Origin: Planctomycetota bacterium | GTDB lineage: Bacteria; JAJVIF01; JAPKYR01 | Reading direction: 5' to 3' | DNA length: 33,481 nucleotides | Assembly: GCA_030614715.1 (NCBI GenBank) | Contig: JAUWTM010000023.1 | Location: 1 to 33,481 of the forward strand | Part shown: positions 1 to 8,380 of the stretch, in pieces | Position numbering within the stretch: the stretch's first letter is position 1 | Layout: the number at the start of each line of letters is the position of its first letter | The notes under the pieces: generated by a model | Seen by the model: only the letters and a program-made list of their open reading frames with translations | The model's database searches: none | What the model was told of the DNA's origin: nothing | Made by a program: the position numbers and the translations under genes

Positions 1-100
1 CTGCGCCGATCAGCTGCTGGACCTTAACAAGCACTACAAGCTTGGAATTGAAGTCCAGGCGGTTTGCGAGCTTGTTTTCAATGCGCTTGTGATGGAGTAG
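1..100 (+). CDS. C-terminal end of an unrecognised protein (partial)
   Basis: Reading frame 2 is open from the window edge to a TAG at 98-100 and encodes the last 32 residues of a protein. The fragment contains LLDLNKHYKLGIEVQ and ends in NALVME. It has no membrane segment and no motif I recognise, so no function is offered. The call rests on the open frame and on ordinary-looking amino-acid content. The rest of the gene lies left of the window. Confidence 0.5.
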   Translation, partial: CADQLLDLNKHYKLGIEVQAVCELVFNALVME

Positions 101-348
101 GTAGCCCCTCAATTTATTAAATGAAATGGTTTCAGGAATCACCGACGGGCCGTCGCCGATCCGGCGGACCAGCGGTCCCCCCTCCCAGTTAACTGAGACT
201 GAGACTAAATCTCAATTATCCTGTCAAATTGAGAGATTTGTAATCGCCAACCCCCCTTAATACCATGTGTCGCAAAATGGACCAGCCTCTAAGCCCCTTG
301 TTTACCGGGTTATACCAACGTAAATAATTTTTGGCTTAATTTGAGTTA
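101..348. other. Intergenic region with small hairpins
   Basis: No gene is seen here. The region holds a short hairpin GGACC-agc-GGTCC at 166-178. It also holds an AT-rich imperfect hairpin built on CTCAATT (211-217) and AATTGAG (227-233), which can be lengthened by flanking AAATC/GATTT. The second hairpin has only a weak T-run, so it is a poor terminator candidate for the upstream gene. I did not find a convincing promoter for the gene at 349. Confidence 0.3.
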
Positions 349-2457
349 ATGGTACAGCGGGTGCATTATAGACCTCTGCAGGGGCACAAGTCTAAGCCCC
401 AAGCAAATTTAGGACGGCGGTCCGACCTGAAATCTACAATAAATACTCTACTATTAAGTCTTGGCATCATGGCGATGCTTCTTGGAATCGGGTGTACAGG
501 CAACTCATCCGATCCATTAACCCCCACAGCCGACAACCAGATGCTGTCGAGTGCAGAAACCGAGACAGGAAGTCACGGTTTACTCAATGTTTACGACCTG
601 GTTTTCGACGAGGAAAGTTCTGAACTGGCTGCAATCGAAGCCAGGGGAGCGGACACGCATTACGATATCACACCCTTTATCGCTCCACACGTGAGCGCAA
701 GCATCATCACATGGGATCCGATCACAAGGATTCTCGTGTTCAAGCTCGAGATCACAAATCCATCAATACTGGACGTCTTCGATGTGAGGACACTGTTCAT
801 CACAGATGCTGCGTCCGGTTATGAACTTCTGAATCCTGACGATTTCACTAAGCTGTTCAGTCCATTCAGTCCGGCCGAAGTCGCCCCTTTCCGCGCATAT
901 GCGAAATCGACCCTTAACCGCATTTTTGCCGCGGGACCTACGCATGCTGAAACTTTCGAAGTACTGATTCCCCCGCCACCCGGTGGATCCGCGAGACTGC
1001 TTGTAGAGTGCTCGTGGCCGGGCAACTGCGAAGAAGCATACGAGATTTCCAACCAGGCGGTCTCAAATAAGATCACGTCGACTGTTTCCGCGACAATATC
1101 ACTTGATGCTTACGATCATCAGAACAACATCAGCGCAATATCAGTCGACACGACTCCCATCACCGGCGGTCTTACATGGCTCACGAATATCGGCGGTTCC
1201 CTGTGGGAAGGCACTGTGATCAACTTACTCGGTGCTGCACCCGGAGATTATCTCTGCTGGATCGCCGCTCAAGACACCACAGATCCGTGGGAGCTCTACG
1301 ATTATGTCATGGTCGAGATCGATATCCCGTCATCAGGCCCCGACTGGACAAGTGCGGACTATCCGATTCCATCCGGAGGATGCACCTTCGACCTAGGAGT
1401 CATTGCCGATCCCGGCGGACTGCGTGACAGCGAAATCCTGATGGTCGACCCCAACGACGATAACTGCAGTAATGTAATCAAGTACGAACCCTACTACGTT
1501 GCGTCGGCTGATTACGTTGACATGCAGGATTACGATGCATCCAATCCCTTCTATCAGCCGTACCCGATACTGCGTCTTGATGCAGCAGACGACGGTGCGT
1601 TCAGCTTCACGAATGATAACTACACGCTTCCCTGGCCGGGTCTTGGCGCACCGGGCACCAATGACCAGGTCTGGAGTGTTCTCGATAACACACCGAAGCT
1701 TCACCTGGGTCCGTCACCCGATGACGGCAGGTACTACTTCGAATACGGTTCATACGACGTGGAGACACGGCCGATCGATGTGTGCGATGACTTCACACTC
1801 GGCCAGTATGCCATCTTCAGCACATTCGAAGAGTTCTCACCAATAGACCTTCTGGTCATCGGCACGATGCCAGATTCCTACACACATGACAAGGTCAAGT
1901 ATGTTGGCAACCTTGACGCGTGGGCAGATTGTGGAGAAGGAACTGTGGATCCCGATCACATTCTTGGAATCGATGTTATCGAAACCCTGGATACATCCGG
2001 TGGAGCCGATTTCTGCACAGTTTACATCCTCGAATTATCTGGCAGCACGTATGAGATCGAAGTATTTAACATCTTTGACACGGCTCCGATGTGGATCGAG
2101 GATTTTGTCAAGCATGTTATGACGATCAGCGTGCATATCCCAGGCTCAATGGGCTTCGAGCTCACCGCTCATGATATCGAGTTGCTCCCGATCAACATTG
2201 ATTATGAGTTAAATCCCACGCACATCAGTGCGACAGTGCTGATCAGCTACGAGGTTGGCGGTATCACTCATGGTGAAGTACTTATATTCGATGCTGTCAC
2301 AGGTGCTACCCTTGAGTCAATCGGGGAATTTGGAGAACCGGCAATGCCCCAGAGCATAGTTTTCTTCCTCGACAATGATGACGATGACTGGGAGATTCAC
2401 GTGACGAGAGAAAATTCCGGTGGAAACACTGTCGCTACCGTCTTTACATACCTTTGA
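349..2457 (+). CDS. Large secreted lipoprotein with Ig-like region
   Basis: This 702-residue protein has a hydrophobic segment at about residues 31-48 ending in LLGIGC, so Cys49 is the likely lipidation site. The hydrophilic stretch before it is unusually long, so the true start may lie downstream; the only nearby ATG (469) is too close to the hydrophobic core. Residues about 75-235 resemble the N-terminal module of the lipoproteins at 14689 and 21360: a leading strand region, then a Cys-Ser-Trp near its end. Residues about 245-325 look like an Ig-type beta domain. The rest is aromatic and acidic beta-type sequence with no named family. It is probably exported and anchored to a membrane by lipid. 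No enzyme motif is seen. It converges on the next gene across a shared terminator. Confidence 0.75.
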   Translation: MVQRVHYRPLQGHKSKPQANLGRRSDLKSTINTLLLSLGIMAMLLGIGCTGNSSDPLTPTADNQMLSSAETETGSHGLLNVYDLVFDEESSELAAIEARGADTHYDITPFIAPHVSASIITWDPITRILVFKLEITNPSILDVFDVRTLFITDAASGYELLNPDDFTKLFSPFSPAEVAPFRAYAKSTLNRIFAAGPTHAETFEVLIPPPPGGSARLLVECSWPGNCEEAYEISNQAVSNKITSTVSATISLDAYDHQNNISAISVDTTPITGGLTWLTNIGGSLWEGTVINLLGAAPGDYLCWIAAQDTTDPWELYDYVMVEIDIPSSGPDWTSADYPIPSGGCTFDLGVIADPGGLRDSEILMVDPNDDNCSNVIKYEPYYVASADYVDMQDYDASNPFYQPYPILRLDAADDGAFSFTNDNYTLPWPGLGAPGTNDQVWSVLDNTPKLHLGPSPDDGRYYFEYGSYDVETRPIDVCDDFTLGQYAIFSTFEEFSPIDLLVIGTMPDSYTHDKVKYVGNLDAWADCGEGTVDPDHILGIDVIETLDTSGGADFCTVYILELSGSTYEIEVFNIFDTAPMWIEDFVKHVMTISVHIPGSMGFELTAHDIELLPINIDYELNPTHISATVLISYEVGGITHGEVLIFDAVTGATLESIGEFGEPAMPQSIVFFLDNDDDDWEIHVTRENSGGNTVATVFTYL

Positions 2458-2509
2458 TCGTGATTGCCCTGCCTGAAGTTAATGTAACGCGGGATTAAGT
2501 CCGAAAAAT

Positions 2510-2543
2510 AACGACCCCTCAGTGTAATTGCTGAGGGGTTGTT
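2510..2543. terminator. Bidirectional intrinsic terminator
   Basis: The perfect stem CCCCTCAG (2515-2522) / CTGAGGGG (2531-2538) has an 8-base loop. Its lower part extends to 13 pairs with one G-T pair. T-rich sequence follows on the plus strand (TTGTTTTATT), and an A-rich stretch precedes it, which gives T's on the minus strand. It lies between two convergent genes and can serve both. Confidence 0.85.
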
Positions 2544-2546
2544 TTA

Positions 2547-4232
2547 TTAAACGATAAGTTTGGCCAGTTCGACAAGGAGTCGTGTAATCAGAAGGAAGGA
2601 TAGCGAGAACAGTATGATAAAACCGATTTTGGAGTTTGCTACTGGCCCAACGATCCATATGGGCACACCTTTCTCCTTTAATTCAGCGAAGATGCTTCGA
2701 TCTTCCGGTTCGACTTTCATCAGATCAACTGCACGTATAAGCGACCAGGTCGGCAGCAAGTATAAAGCCAGTACAAGCATCAGCCAGTACCAAAACTCGA
2801 TAGTATGCCAGTCCTGAAAGAGCTGGGGCAGGATGAACAATCCGAATAACAGCGCAGGGACTGCATAGATAAACAGCCATACGGCAATGGTGCGCCTTGA
2901 GTAATAGCCCTTCTGATGTAATTTCTGTATTTTAGAGGTTGCAGCATCAGTGACTGCCGAAGTGGTTGCAAGAATCGTTGCTATGATAACAGCAATCAGA
3001 GTGAGGCAATTCGAAAGCCCGATTAACATCAAAGTCTGCGGTTTTTTTCTTAGGTCAGGGAACATGAACCATCCGGCAAGCAGCGCAGCGAGTATCGAGC
3101 CCAGGAGAAACAGGGCGATACCAGGCAGGACCGGATATTTTGCTACAAATAGAGCGGGAAATATGCCGACTGGTGCGGTCGGACGGATCCAAAGGTCCTC
3201 GGTGAAGCTGCTTGAGGGTGCATTGATGACGAGCCTGGTATATGCAAAACCGCTACGTCCCCCGTGATAGAAATCGTCAGGATTGGCGGTCGAGGTGTAA
3301 TATCCGTTGATGAAATACTCCGTTGTGACGTATTTCCGGATGTTATCGAAGACCATCGGTGTTACGTGGCCAAAGATCCTGAGTGTTGCAGGTACTGTGC
3401 GGTCACCGTAGACGCTGGTAGGCAGTAGAGGATAATAGATGTCATCCGTGGGGAAAGTTACGAACACACCGCGCTGCATGCGGGTGGTGACAGGTGGCTC
3501 ATAATCCCATCGAGGTGCTGATGCGTACCCCGCACGGTACTCGGATATCCACGACACAATGAACGAAAATGTCTTGCCTACGTACTGGTCAAAGACTGGG
3601 ATTGCGCCTGTTTCGATGTGGAGACCTCTACCCCTGAGGTAGTCGTACAGTCCATTGGCTGTCCTTGCAGTAATTATCTCGGACGTAACGCCTTCTTTAT
3701 CTATGTGCTCGTGTACGACAACGTCGCGATTAACACCGGGTGTTCCATCGCTGATCCCGAACGACAGATTGCCCTCTCCGAGGGTGGAATATCCAGCCTT
3801 GGACATCATGCCAAGCCCCAGGATCGGATAAATTTGCGTAGCCGCAAGGAGTTCCCAGATGGATGACAGGTTGGATTTAGCCCGGCCGGATATTTCCTCT
3901 CCATGTAATTCAGGCAGACCGGTCAGGATGTCGAGAGTGATCCTTCCGGGATCGGACGGAACAGGAAAAATCCAGACGAGATCGCTGTCTGAGGCCTCGT
4001 CGATACCGACATTGAGGATCATTCTCTGCATGCCGTCTTCGTAGTTAATGTAGGCGTCCTGGTTGTTCTCGTTCGAATAGTCGAAACGATTACCGTACGG
4101 GTCCACACGGATAACGCAGCCATCCGCGAACGTCGGAGTGGGAGTCGCGACGGTCAGAAAAGTAAAAAGCAGGATGGGGACAGCCAGCATACGAAGGAAT
4201 CGGCGGGTGGTGATGGTATTTAATGATTTCAT
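2547..4232 (-). CDS. DUF2330-like exported membrane protein
   Basis: This 561-residue protein has a cleavable signal peptide (about residues 1-36, ending TFA|DG) followed by DGCVIRVDP. It then has the pattern of DUF2330 proteins: a short segment in which the protein 'sees' tyrosine, acidic residues and ILNVG, followed by DLVWIFPVPSDP. The large middle part (about 37-360) is therefore extracytoplasmic. The last 200 residues contain about five membrane helices, roughly at 362-388, 396-418, 443-465, 472-495 and 535-557. DUF2330 has no known biochemical role; members are exported proteins of unknown function. The gene stands alone, converging on the lipoprotein gene at 349. A candidate promoter lies at 4361-4389, which leaves a leader of about 120 bases. 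Only a weak AAGGG lies before the ATG. Confidence 0.7.
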   Translation of the reverse strand: MKSLNTITTRRFLRMLAVPILLFTFLTVATPTPTFADGCVIRVDPYGNRFDYSNENNQDAYINYEDGMQRMILNVGIDEASDSDLVWIFPVPSDPGRITLDILTGLPELHGEEISGRAKSNLSSIWELLAATQIYPILGLGMMSKAGYSTLGEGNLSFGISDGTPGVNRDVVVHEHIDKEGVTSEIITARTANGLYDYLRGRGLHIETGAIPVFDQYVGKTFSFIVSWISEYRAGYASAPRWDYEPPVTTRMQRGVFVTFPTDDIYYPLLPTSVYGDRTVPATLRIFGHVTPMVFDNIRKYVTTEYFINGYYTSTANPDDFYHGGRSGFAYTRLVINAPSSSFTEDLWIRPTAPVGIFPALFVAKYPVLPGIALFLLGSILAALLAGWFMFPDLRKKPQTLMLIGLSNCLTLIAVIIATILATTSAVTDAATSKIQKLHQKGYYSRRTIAVWLFIYAVPALLFGLFILPQLFQDWHTIEFWYWLMLVLALYLLPTWSLIRAVDLMKVEPEDRSIFAELKEKGVPIWIVGPVANSKIGFIILFSLSFLLITRLLVELAKLIV

Positions 4233-4360
4233 TGCACACCCTTGTTCACATTGGGAGGTTAATCAGTACTATTCATACCTGATGGAAGCCTCACGATGGT
4301 TACTACCTCAAACTAAAACGACAAAGTAATGCAAGCAATCAGCGATTAAGACCAATGTAA

Positions 4361-4389
4361 ATTATAAAGGTTCGATGGCAGTAATACAA
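4361..4389 (-). promoter_or_regulatory. Candidate promoter of the DUF2330-like gene
   Basis: On the minus strand TTGTAT (4389-4384) and TATAAT (4366-4361) are separated by 17 bases. The -10 is a perfect match and the -35 only keeps TTG. It points towards the gene starting at 4232. Confidence 0.4.
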
Positions 4390-4425
4390 AATGATGTATG
4401 AGTGCACGAGTGGGAATGGAAATAT

Positions 4426-4469
4426 GAAGCCAGGATGGCTTCGTCCCCTCCGACCGCCGCTACAGGCGG
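4426..4469. other. Two adjacent hairpins in the divergent intergenic region
   Basis: The 397-base gap between the divergent genes at 4232 and 4630 contains GAAGCC (4426-4431) / GGCTTC (4437-4442) and CCGCC (4454-4458) / GGCGG (4465-4469). Neither is followed by a T-run. They could be a small structured element or a repeat fragment. Nothing else is recognised in the gap apart from the promoters listed separately. Confidence 0.3.
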
Positions 4470-4531
4470 ACTGCAGGTATCACATGGGTGAAGGTTAGTT
4501 TCATGTATATGAAAGTTTTCCTACAATTTCC

Positions 4532-4558
4532 TTGACGTTTGATACATTGATCTATAAT
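4532..4558 (+). promoter_or_regulatory. Candidate promoter of the small membrane-protein pair
   Basis: TTGACG (4532-4537) and a perfect TATAAT (4553-4558) are 15 bases apart, shorter than the ideal 17. It sits about 70 bases before the start at 4630. Confidence 0.45.
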
Positions 4559-4629
4559 AATCTCCAAGACCTGTAAACCGTGTACAATATTTGCATTGGA
4601 TAAGAATCATATTAAGGGGAAGTGAATCC

Positions 4630-5094
4630 ATGACAAATCAACAGGAAAGGGTAATACCATCGCAAGAAACATTACGTCAGCAGTTGGATATTCAATGGCG
4701 TGACCATTTTCAAACCAGAACCCAGACATGGTGGGCCCTGCAGATTGTGACAGCGATGCTGGTTGGGATAATCGCAGCCGATTTCAAGCTGAACAATCCG
4801 CTGGCATTAATTCCGCTTGGGGGAATAATGTTCGCGGCAACCGCTTTTGGAATAGCCATAACGATACATCACAGAAGAATCCAGATACTGAAATTCAGTT
4901 TTATTCACATGCTGGAGGAAAAGCTGGATTTGCATAAACCTACGTATATGGACAAAGTTAAGCCGCCGGAACCCTTCAGTGTGAAAGGTATTTTTGATCT
5001 CAGAAATATGCCATCGCCAACATTTCTCCTATTATGTCATATACTGCTCTTCATATTCGCCGGAGTGTACATCCTGATTAGATTAACAAGTTAA
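4630..5094 (+). CDS. Small three-helix membrane protein of unknown function
   Basis: I chose the ATG at 4630 rather than an upstream start because AAGGGGA (4614-4620) sits nine bases before it. The 154-residue product has a charged N-terminal helix (about 1-30). Two closely spaced membrane helices follow (about 32-50 and 57-79), then a basic turn HHRR, an amphipathic helix FSFIHMLEEKL, and a third membrane helix near the C-terminus (about 130-150). A helix pair followed by an amphipathic cytoplasmic segment resembles the plan of small 2TM/3TM proteins such as SLATT, but I cannot assign a family. A second small membrane protein follows 55 bases downstream, very probably in the same transcript. 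Confidence 0.65.
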   Translation: MTNQQERVIPSQETLRQQLDIQWRDHFQTRTQTWWALQIVTAMLVGIIAADFKLNNPLALIPLGGIMFAATAFGIAITIHHRRIQILKFSFIHMLEEKLDLHKPTYMDKVKPPEPFSVKGIFDLRNMPSPTFLLLCHILLFIFAGVYILIRLTS

Positions 5095-5149
5095 AAAAAT
5101 CAGGCAGAGCTCAAACTCGCCTAAACAACAATATCAGAGTGGGTATAAG

Positions 5150-5572
5150 ATGAATGATACAAAGACCCCAACATCATTTATGAAGAAGCTGGAAACCGAA
5201 ATAGCTCACGAGTTTCGGTGGCAGATGTTTAACCGTCGATGGTGCACAATAATTTTGTGGGGACAATGGGTGGTCGTCCTGCTCCTGCTGGCATTTGCTA
5301 TCTTACAAGTAAACCTCGGAGACAGGATTATCGATTTTCTATGGACGGTATCTGCAATAGCAATTCTGTCCGCGCTTAACATAGCGATACCTCTTTTGTC
5401 ATTAACCGGGAAATTTCAGCAACGTCAGCAGGTGCACGACAGCAATTGGAGAAAATTGGACTTCATTAAGACCGGCTTAACTGCAGGTACTCTAAACCTG
5501 GACAATGCTATCAAGCGTTACAAGAACATAGCCACCAAGCCTACCGAAGCAACGATTCGTAAAACCCCTTGA
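5150..5572 (+). CDS. Small SLATT-like two-helix membrane protein
   Basis: The 140-residue product has an amphipathic N-terminus (about 1-30) and two membrane helices (about 31-53 and 60-85). A charged cytoplasmic tail follows, with QQRQQVHDSNWRKLDFIKTG and a conserved-looking LNLDNAIKRYKNI. This order is like SLATT proteins, which are two-helix membrane proteins often paired with nucleotide-signalling or defence genes. The match is by general plan only, and no nucleotidyltransferase or SLOG gene is nearby. It is likely co-transcribed with the gene at 4630, and both may form one membrane complex. A GAGTGGG precedes the ATG. Confidence 0.6.
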   Translation: MNDTKTPTSFMKKLETEIAHEFRWQMFNRRWCTIILWGQWVVVLLLLAFAILQVNLGDRIIDFLWTVSAIAILSALNIAIPLLSLTGKFQQRQQVHDSNWRKLDFIKTGLTAGTLNLDNAIKRYKNIATKPTEATIRKTP

Positions 5573-5614
5573 AAGTGCCAGATCTTCAATGAAGCATGCC
5601 GAGTGATTAAGTTT

Positions 5615-7927
5615 TCACTCGACCAGCACCATGTCCGACCAGACGGGGAGGGTATCGTAGGGGATGGTTGCGCCTTCGATGGTCAGGTTTTTATAAGTGT
5701 CTATTGAAACGTAGAGGAATGAACCCGGATCAATGTCGGGATCGAGGTTGCCGAAAATGAAGAGTATTACAGGTGAGTCAGACGAAAGGTCGAGAGCGAG
5801 TTCCGTGAACCATGTGTGAGTAAAGTTTGGTCCCGAGTCGGTCCCGATTAGTTCGTCACCCGGTGTGTAATCACCACTCTCGTCGGAGTCGATGTAAAGA
5901 TCGAGCGTACCGAATCGTGCGAGGGGATCGGATGAATGCTTGCTGACGAGGAGATTTAGCAATCTTGCAGGGCACTCAGCGCTGAGCTCAAGCTGGAGGA
6001 AAGGAACGTCAGGTGTGCCTGCGGGAACGGTGTCAGGGGTAATGTCCTCATGGTAGAGATCGAGTTCATTATCGATGTAATTGATTTTCAGGCCGTAGGT
6101 GGATGAGTCGCCGACAGCGGCAGGCCAGACCAGCAGGTAGTACGGCACACCAGCATACATGTTTGCAGTTAAAATCTCGAAGGATGAATCGGCGTGGTTC
6201 TCGATAGCAGAGATATCAATCAGCAGACTGCCCTGTGGATCCTCGAACAGGGCCATATGGAGATCCTCGCCCCAGGTGAATATATCAAGGTAAATCTCGA
6301 TACATCCAGTTGAGTCAGGGGTGAATTTATACGCATCACCCATGTCGCTGAAGGGATTATCAAAGGTAACGCCGTGCAGGCTGTCGTAGATCTCGATTCC
6401 TTCCTGTGTGAGTTCAAGCGGAACGAAACCGTTCTCGTCTTCGAAATCTTCAAAGCGATCGGAGCCGTAGACCGCGCGGAATGCATTGACACGTCCCGCG
6501 CCGGTGTGGATGTCATAACCAACTTCGTGCAGGTCGTCCGCTGTTTGTTCGAGACGTTCACGATACCAGTTGCCGTTGTGTCCCGGATGATACGACATCA
6601 TCAGCGCGGTTACACCCGCGACGGTCGGGCACGCGCAGGACGTTCCGTTGAACTGCGGGCGACTCACACCGTCCCAGTATTGATCATCACCGGAGCCGAA
6701 AGTCGTGTAGTATTTTTCGCCGTAACCCGCGACGGTGATCTGGCTGCCGTAGGTTGATCCCCAGGTCCAGTTGCCCCATGTCGGTGAGACACGCTGTTCA
6801 TCGTGTGGGGTCCCATTCCTGGTAAACGGCACGACTGCTGAAACGGCAATGACGCAATCGTATCCTGCGGGATATTTAACGACCGTATCGTTGTTGTTAC
6901 CTGCAGCGGCGATCATCATGGGGCCGTTGCCGTCGTCCCACGTGGCGTAGGCTGCGGTTTCGAGGATTTCAGTTGGAGTGCCGACGTAAAATGACATCGA
7001 TATGATGTCGGCACCGTTGGTTACAGCGTAATCCCAGCCCTCGACAACGTTCTCGACCGCACCGAGGTACAAAATTCCACAGTCGGCCCGGATTGCCATG
7101 ACGCTGACGTCCGGAGCGAGTCCGCTGACGCCAATATTGTTGTCCTGAACACCCGCGATGACCCCTGCGCAGCCGGTTCCGTGATACCAGTTGGAGCCGT
7201 CGGTGTCGAACGGGATATTGTTGCCCTCCCAGCAGTTCCAGCCCCACCAGTCATCGATCCAGCCGTTGTCGTCGTTGTCGATACCGTCGTCCGGGACTTC
7301 ATCGATGTTGATCCAGATGTTATCGGTGAGGTCCTCGTGGGTGAAGCGTATGCCGGTGTCAAGAACCGCGACAACAAGGTCCTCATCACCTTTCGTGTCG
7401 TTCCAGACGAGAGATGCACCGAGCTTTGCAGGTCCCCACTGCTCCCAGATGGAAGTGCGCGGGTCGTCGTCCCCGTCGGCATCGGATTCCCACATCGGAT
7501 CGTTCGGGATGTATGGTGCCTCGGCGAAGTGGATGTAGTAATTCGGCTCAGCGAACCTTATGCGCAGATCGGACTTAAGCCGTTCGCACATCGATTCGAC
7601 AGAGGTTTCGTTGGAGATGAGCATGCGGTGCAGGAATCCCCATGAGTAATTCTTCTCTCGGACGAGTGTCAGGGGGAGGTCATCGAAGAACCTGCTGCCG
7701 ATCGTGGCTTCAGCTTCGTCGGTGAGCACGATCAGGACTTCGTCGGGGACGTAGAGAGGTTCTTCGGTAATTTCGGATTCGGTCTGGGTGCCCGAAGTTA
7801 GCCCTTCGGAGCCTGTGGATCGGGGGAGCAAGGGATCGTTTGATTTTGAACATCCAAATATTGTAAAAGCTGCAAGTAAAACGAGGCAGGAAAACCTGAC
7901 AACGTGAAACCGATTGGGCTTATACAT
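5615..7927 (-). CDS. Lipid-anchored subtilisin-family (S8) serine protease
   Basis: The start at 7927 is supported by AGGTGG five bases upstream, and by a promoter -10 at 7964-7959 that would lie inside any longer version. The 770-residue protein has a lipoprotein signal (TIFGC, Cys26). A propeptide-like domain follows (about 58-135, ending RFAEPNYY), then an S8 catalytic domain. The triad is visible: Asp190 in VAVLDTGI, His249 in YHGTGCAGVIAG and Ser430 in NGTSCACPTVAG, with oxyanion Asn344 in AAAGNNND. The usual MAAPH after the serine is replaced by CACPT. A PPC-type beta domain (about 520-620) and an unassigned beta domain follow. It should cut proteins outside the cytoplasm, perhaps for nutrition or for maturing neighbouring surface proteins. 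Confidence 0.9.
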   Translation of the reverse strand: MYKPNRFHVVRFSCLVLLAAFTIFGCSKSNDPLLPRSTGSEGLTSGTQTESEITEEPLYVPDEVLIVLTDEAEATIGSRFFDDLPLTLVREKNYSWGFLHRMLISNETSVESMCERLKSDLRIRFAEPNYYIHFAEAPYIPNDPMWESDADGDDDPRTSIWEQWGPAKLGASLVWNDTKGDEDLVVAVLDTGIRFTHEDLTDNIWINIDEVPDDGIDNDDNGWIDDWWGWNCWEGNNIPFDTDGSNWYHGTGCAGVIAGVQDNNIGVSGLAPDVSVMAIRADCGILYLGAVENVVEGWDYAVTNGADIISMSFYVGTPTEILETAAYATWDDGNGPMMIAAAGNNNDTVVKYPAGYDCVIAVSAVVPFTRNGTPHDEQRVSPTWGNWTWGSTYGSQITVAGYGEKYYTTFGSGDDQYWDGVSRPQFNGTSCACPTVAGVTALMMSYHPGHNGNWYRERLEQTADDLHEVGYDIHTGAGRVNAFRAVYGSDRFEDFEDENGFVPLELTQEGIEIYDSLHGVTFDNPFSDMGDAYKFTPDSTGCIEIYLDIFTWGEDLHMALFEDPQGSLLIDISAIENHADSSFEILTANMYAGVPYYLLVWPAAVGDSSTYGLKINYIDNELDLYHEDITPDTVPAGTPDVPFLQLELSAECPARLLNLLVSKHSSDPLARFGTLDLYIDSDESGDYTPGDELIGTDSGPNFTHTWFTELALDLSSDSPVILFIFGNLDPDIDPGSFLYVSIDTYKNLTIEGATIPYDTLPVWSDMVLVE

Positions 7928-7958
7928 GACAACCACCTGATAACGTCCGCTGGGGGGA

Positions 7959-7967
7959 ATTATAGCA
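7959..7967 (-). promoter_or_regulatory. Extended -10 promoter of the subtilase gene
   Basis: The minus strand reads TGCTATAAT here, a perfect -10 preceded by the TGN extension. No good -35 lies at the right distance. Transcription would begin near 7952, about 25 bases before the chosen ATG. Confidence 0.55.
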
Positions 7968-7994
7968 CATGGAATATTTAACAAGCGTTATTTG

Positions 7995-8285
7995 GACCAG
8001 CGGTGACAGGCACAAAAATTTACCTCAATATGCTCGTGTGAATATTTCCGGGCAGACGTATCGGTAAATTTTTCCGCCAGTCCCCTGTATGCTGGAAATT
8101 TACATGCTGAGTCCTTATACACTCGGACTTATGTTTGATTTTAGAGTCAGTCGGTTGATTATGTACAGGGCACTGGCGGATGGATCGGGCGTACAGGGGA
8201 CTGGCGGACGGATTTGGCGAAACGATGAACTTGAATTTTTACAGACGTGTATGGAGCCAGATCCGGGTGCCTGTCACCGCTGGTC
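7995..8285. repeat. Nested inverted-repeat element (REP/MITE-like)
   Basis: The outer arms GACCAGCGGTGACAGGCAC (7995-8013) and its exact complement (8267-8285) match over 19 bases. Inside them AAAAATTTACC (8014-8024) pairs with 8063-8073. TCCGCCAGTCCCCTGTA (8073-8089) is the exact complement of 8192-8208, and of 8164-8180 with one mismatch. No transposase is present, and the open frames across it are not gene-like. The nested arrangement suggests a non-autonomous mobile element or a cluster of REP-type palindromes; clear target-site duplications are not seen. Confidence 0.6.
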
Positions 8286-8297
8286 AAAAATACAAAA

Positions 8298-8331
8298 ATC
8301 CCTCCAGTCATTCGACTGAAGGGATGTTTTT
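8298..8331. terminator. Intrinsic terminator, usable in both directions
   Basis: ATCCCT-c-CAGTC (8298-8309) pairs with GACTG-a-AGGGAT (8314-8325) around a 4-base loop, with one mismatch. A T-run follows on both strands (GTTTTTT on plus, ATTTTTG on minus). It ends the leftward gene that stops at 8381. Confidence 0.75.
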
Positions 8332-8380
8332 TCCCTCAAAAGTTACAGGATTCCAGATGGCTTACGTAATTACCGAATAA

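Noticed and set aside
7995-8285. Integron attC site
   Set aside because: The required core motifs of attC arms are absent, and no integrase or cassette array is present.
8089-8380. Two overlapping plus-strand open frames
   Set aside because: They run through inverted repeats and a terminator and have no ribosome site.
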